Assembly: GCA_002338605.1 (NCBI GenBank)
Contig: DDIP01000092.1
Location: 2,094 to 7,672, forward strand
Direction of reading: 5' to 3'
DNA from: Proteobacteria bacterium UBA1847
Lineage (GTDB): Bacteria > Pseudomonadota > Gammaproteobacteria > Steroidobacterales > Woeseiaceae
Length of the DNA stretch: 5,579 bases
Position numbers and translations under genes: made by a program. Shown in pieces: positions 5,406 to 5,579 of the stretch (positions within the stretch are counted from its first letter, which is position 1; each line of letters starts with the position of its first letter). The notes beneath the pieces were generated by a model that was not told the DNA's origin, did no database searches, and saw nothing but the letters and a program-made list of their open reading frames with translations.

Positions 5406-5579
5406 CGCTTTCGGGTTTCAGGTCTTTGTTCCGAAGCTCATGAAAATGAACGCCGTTATTTTTGCCGCGATCTTGAAAGTACATCTGCAAGGCAAAGCGG
5501 CCACTTCGAAACGCCAGGTCGTCCCAGGGAATTTCGTCTTCGCTGAATAGGCGGGCGTCGAGGCTTTCGTCGCCGACTT
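5398..5579 (-). CDS. NUDIX hydrolase, C-terminal end (5' part beyond the window)
   Basis: On the minus strand a frame is open from the right edge to a TAG (5400-5398), giving 59 C-terminal residues. They include ESLDARLFSEDEIPWDDLAF and a following helix-like stretch ending in ALQMYFQDRGKN. This pattern (acidic DEIPWDDLAF segment, then R...AL..YF.DR) is typical of the end of COG1051-type NUDIX hydrolases, related to ADP-ribose or other nucleoside diphosphate pyrophosphatases. The Nudix box itself, with the metal-binding glutamates, would lie outside the window, so neither activity nor substrate can be judged. The gene converges on dsbC with 13 bp between the stops. The charged tail after the motif (NKDLKPESEN) is not conserved as far as I know. 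Family assignment is an inference from a short segment. Confidence 0.72.
   Translation of the reverse strand, partial: VGDESLDARLFSEDEIPWDDLAFRSGRFALQMYFQDRGKNNGVHFHELRNKDLKPESEN

Overview
The window looks like ordinary chromosomal DNA from a fairly GC-rich gammaproteobacterium. The best taxonomic clue is a xerD-like recombinase gene followed on the same strand by a dsbC-like gene, a pairing known from Escherichia coli (xerD-dsbC-recJ) and relatives. The other genes point to aerobic acyl-CoA catabolism. Genus-level placement, for example a marine or sediment lineage, is not possible from sequence reading alone. No mobile element, CRISPR array, tRNA or rRNA was seen.

Layout. Positions 1-615 (+) hold the C-terminal part of electron transfer flavoprotein-ubiquinone oxidoreductase, cut by the left edge. 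Converging on it with a 16-bp gap is a three-gene minus-strand cluster, read from right to left: a PlsC-type acyltransferase (3350-2625), a thiolase (2602-1421) and an HSD10-type 3-hydroxyacyl-CoA dehydrogenase (1399-632). Gaps of 22 and 21 bp suggest one operon. A divergent intergenic region (3351-3579) separates this operon from xerD (3580-4515, +). It holds two well-formed inverted repeats, one matching the CRP operator pattern. After a 128-bp spacer with repeats and a possible extended -10 promoter comes dsbC (4644-5384, +). The right edge holds the C-terminal end of a NUDIX hydrolase gene on the minus strand (5398-5579), convergent with dsbC. The given six-frame track does not list it because it is truncated.

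How the genes fit together. The dehydrogenase and thiolase perform the third and fourth steps of beta-oxidation, or of isoleucine/branched-chain acyl-CoA breakdown. ETF-QO passes electrons from acyl-CoA dehydrogenases through ETF to ubiquinone. The left half is therefore a plausible acyl-CoA catabolic neighbourhood with an added membrane acyltransferase. The right half is housekeeping: chromosome dimer resolution (XerD) and periplasmic disulfide isomerisation (DsbC).

I found no clearly new biological system. The best leads are the two palindromic elements between the acyltransferase operon and xerD, and the repeat-rich dsbC leader.
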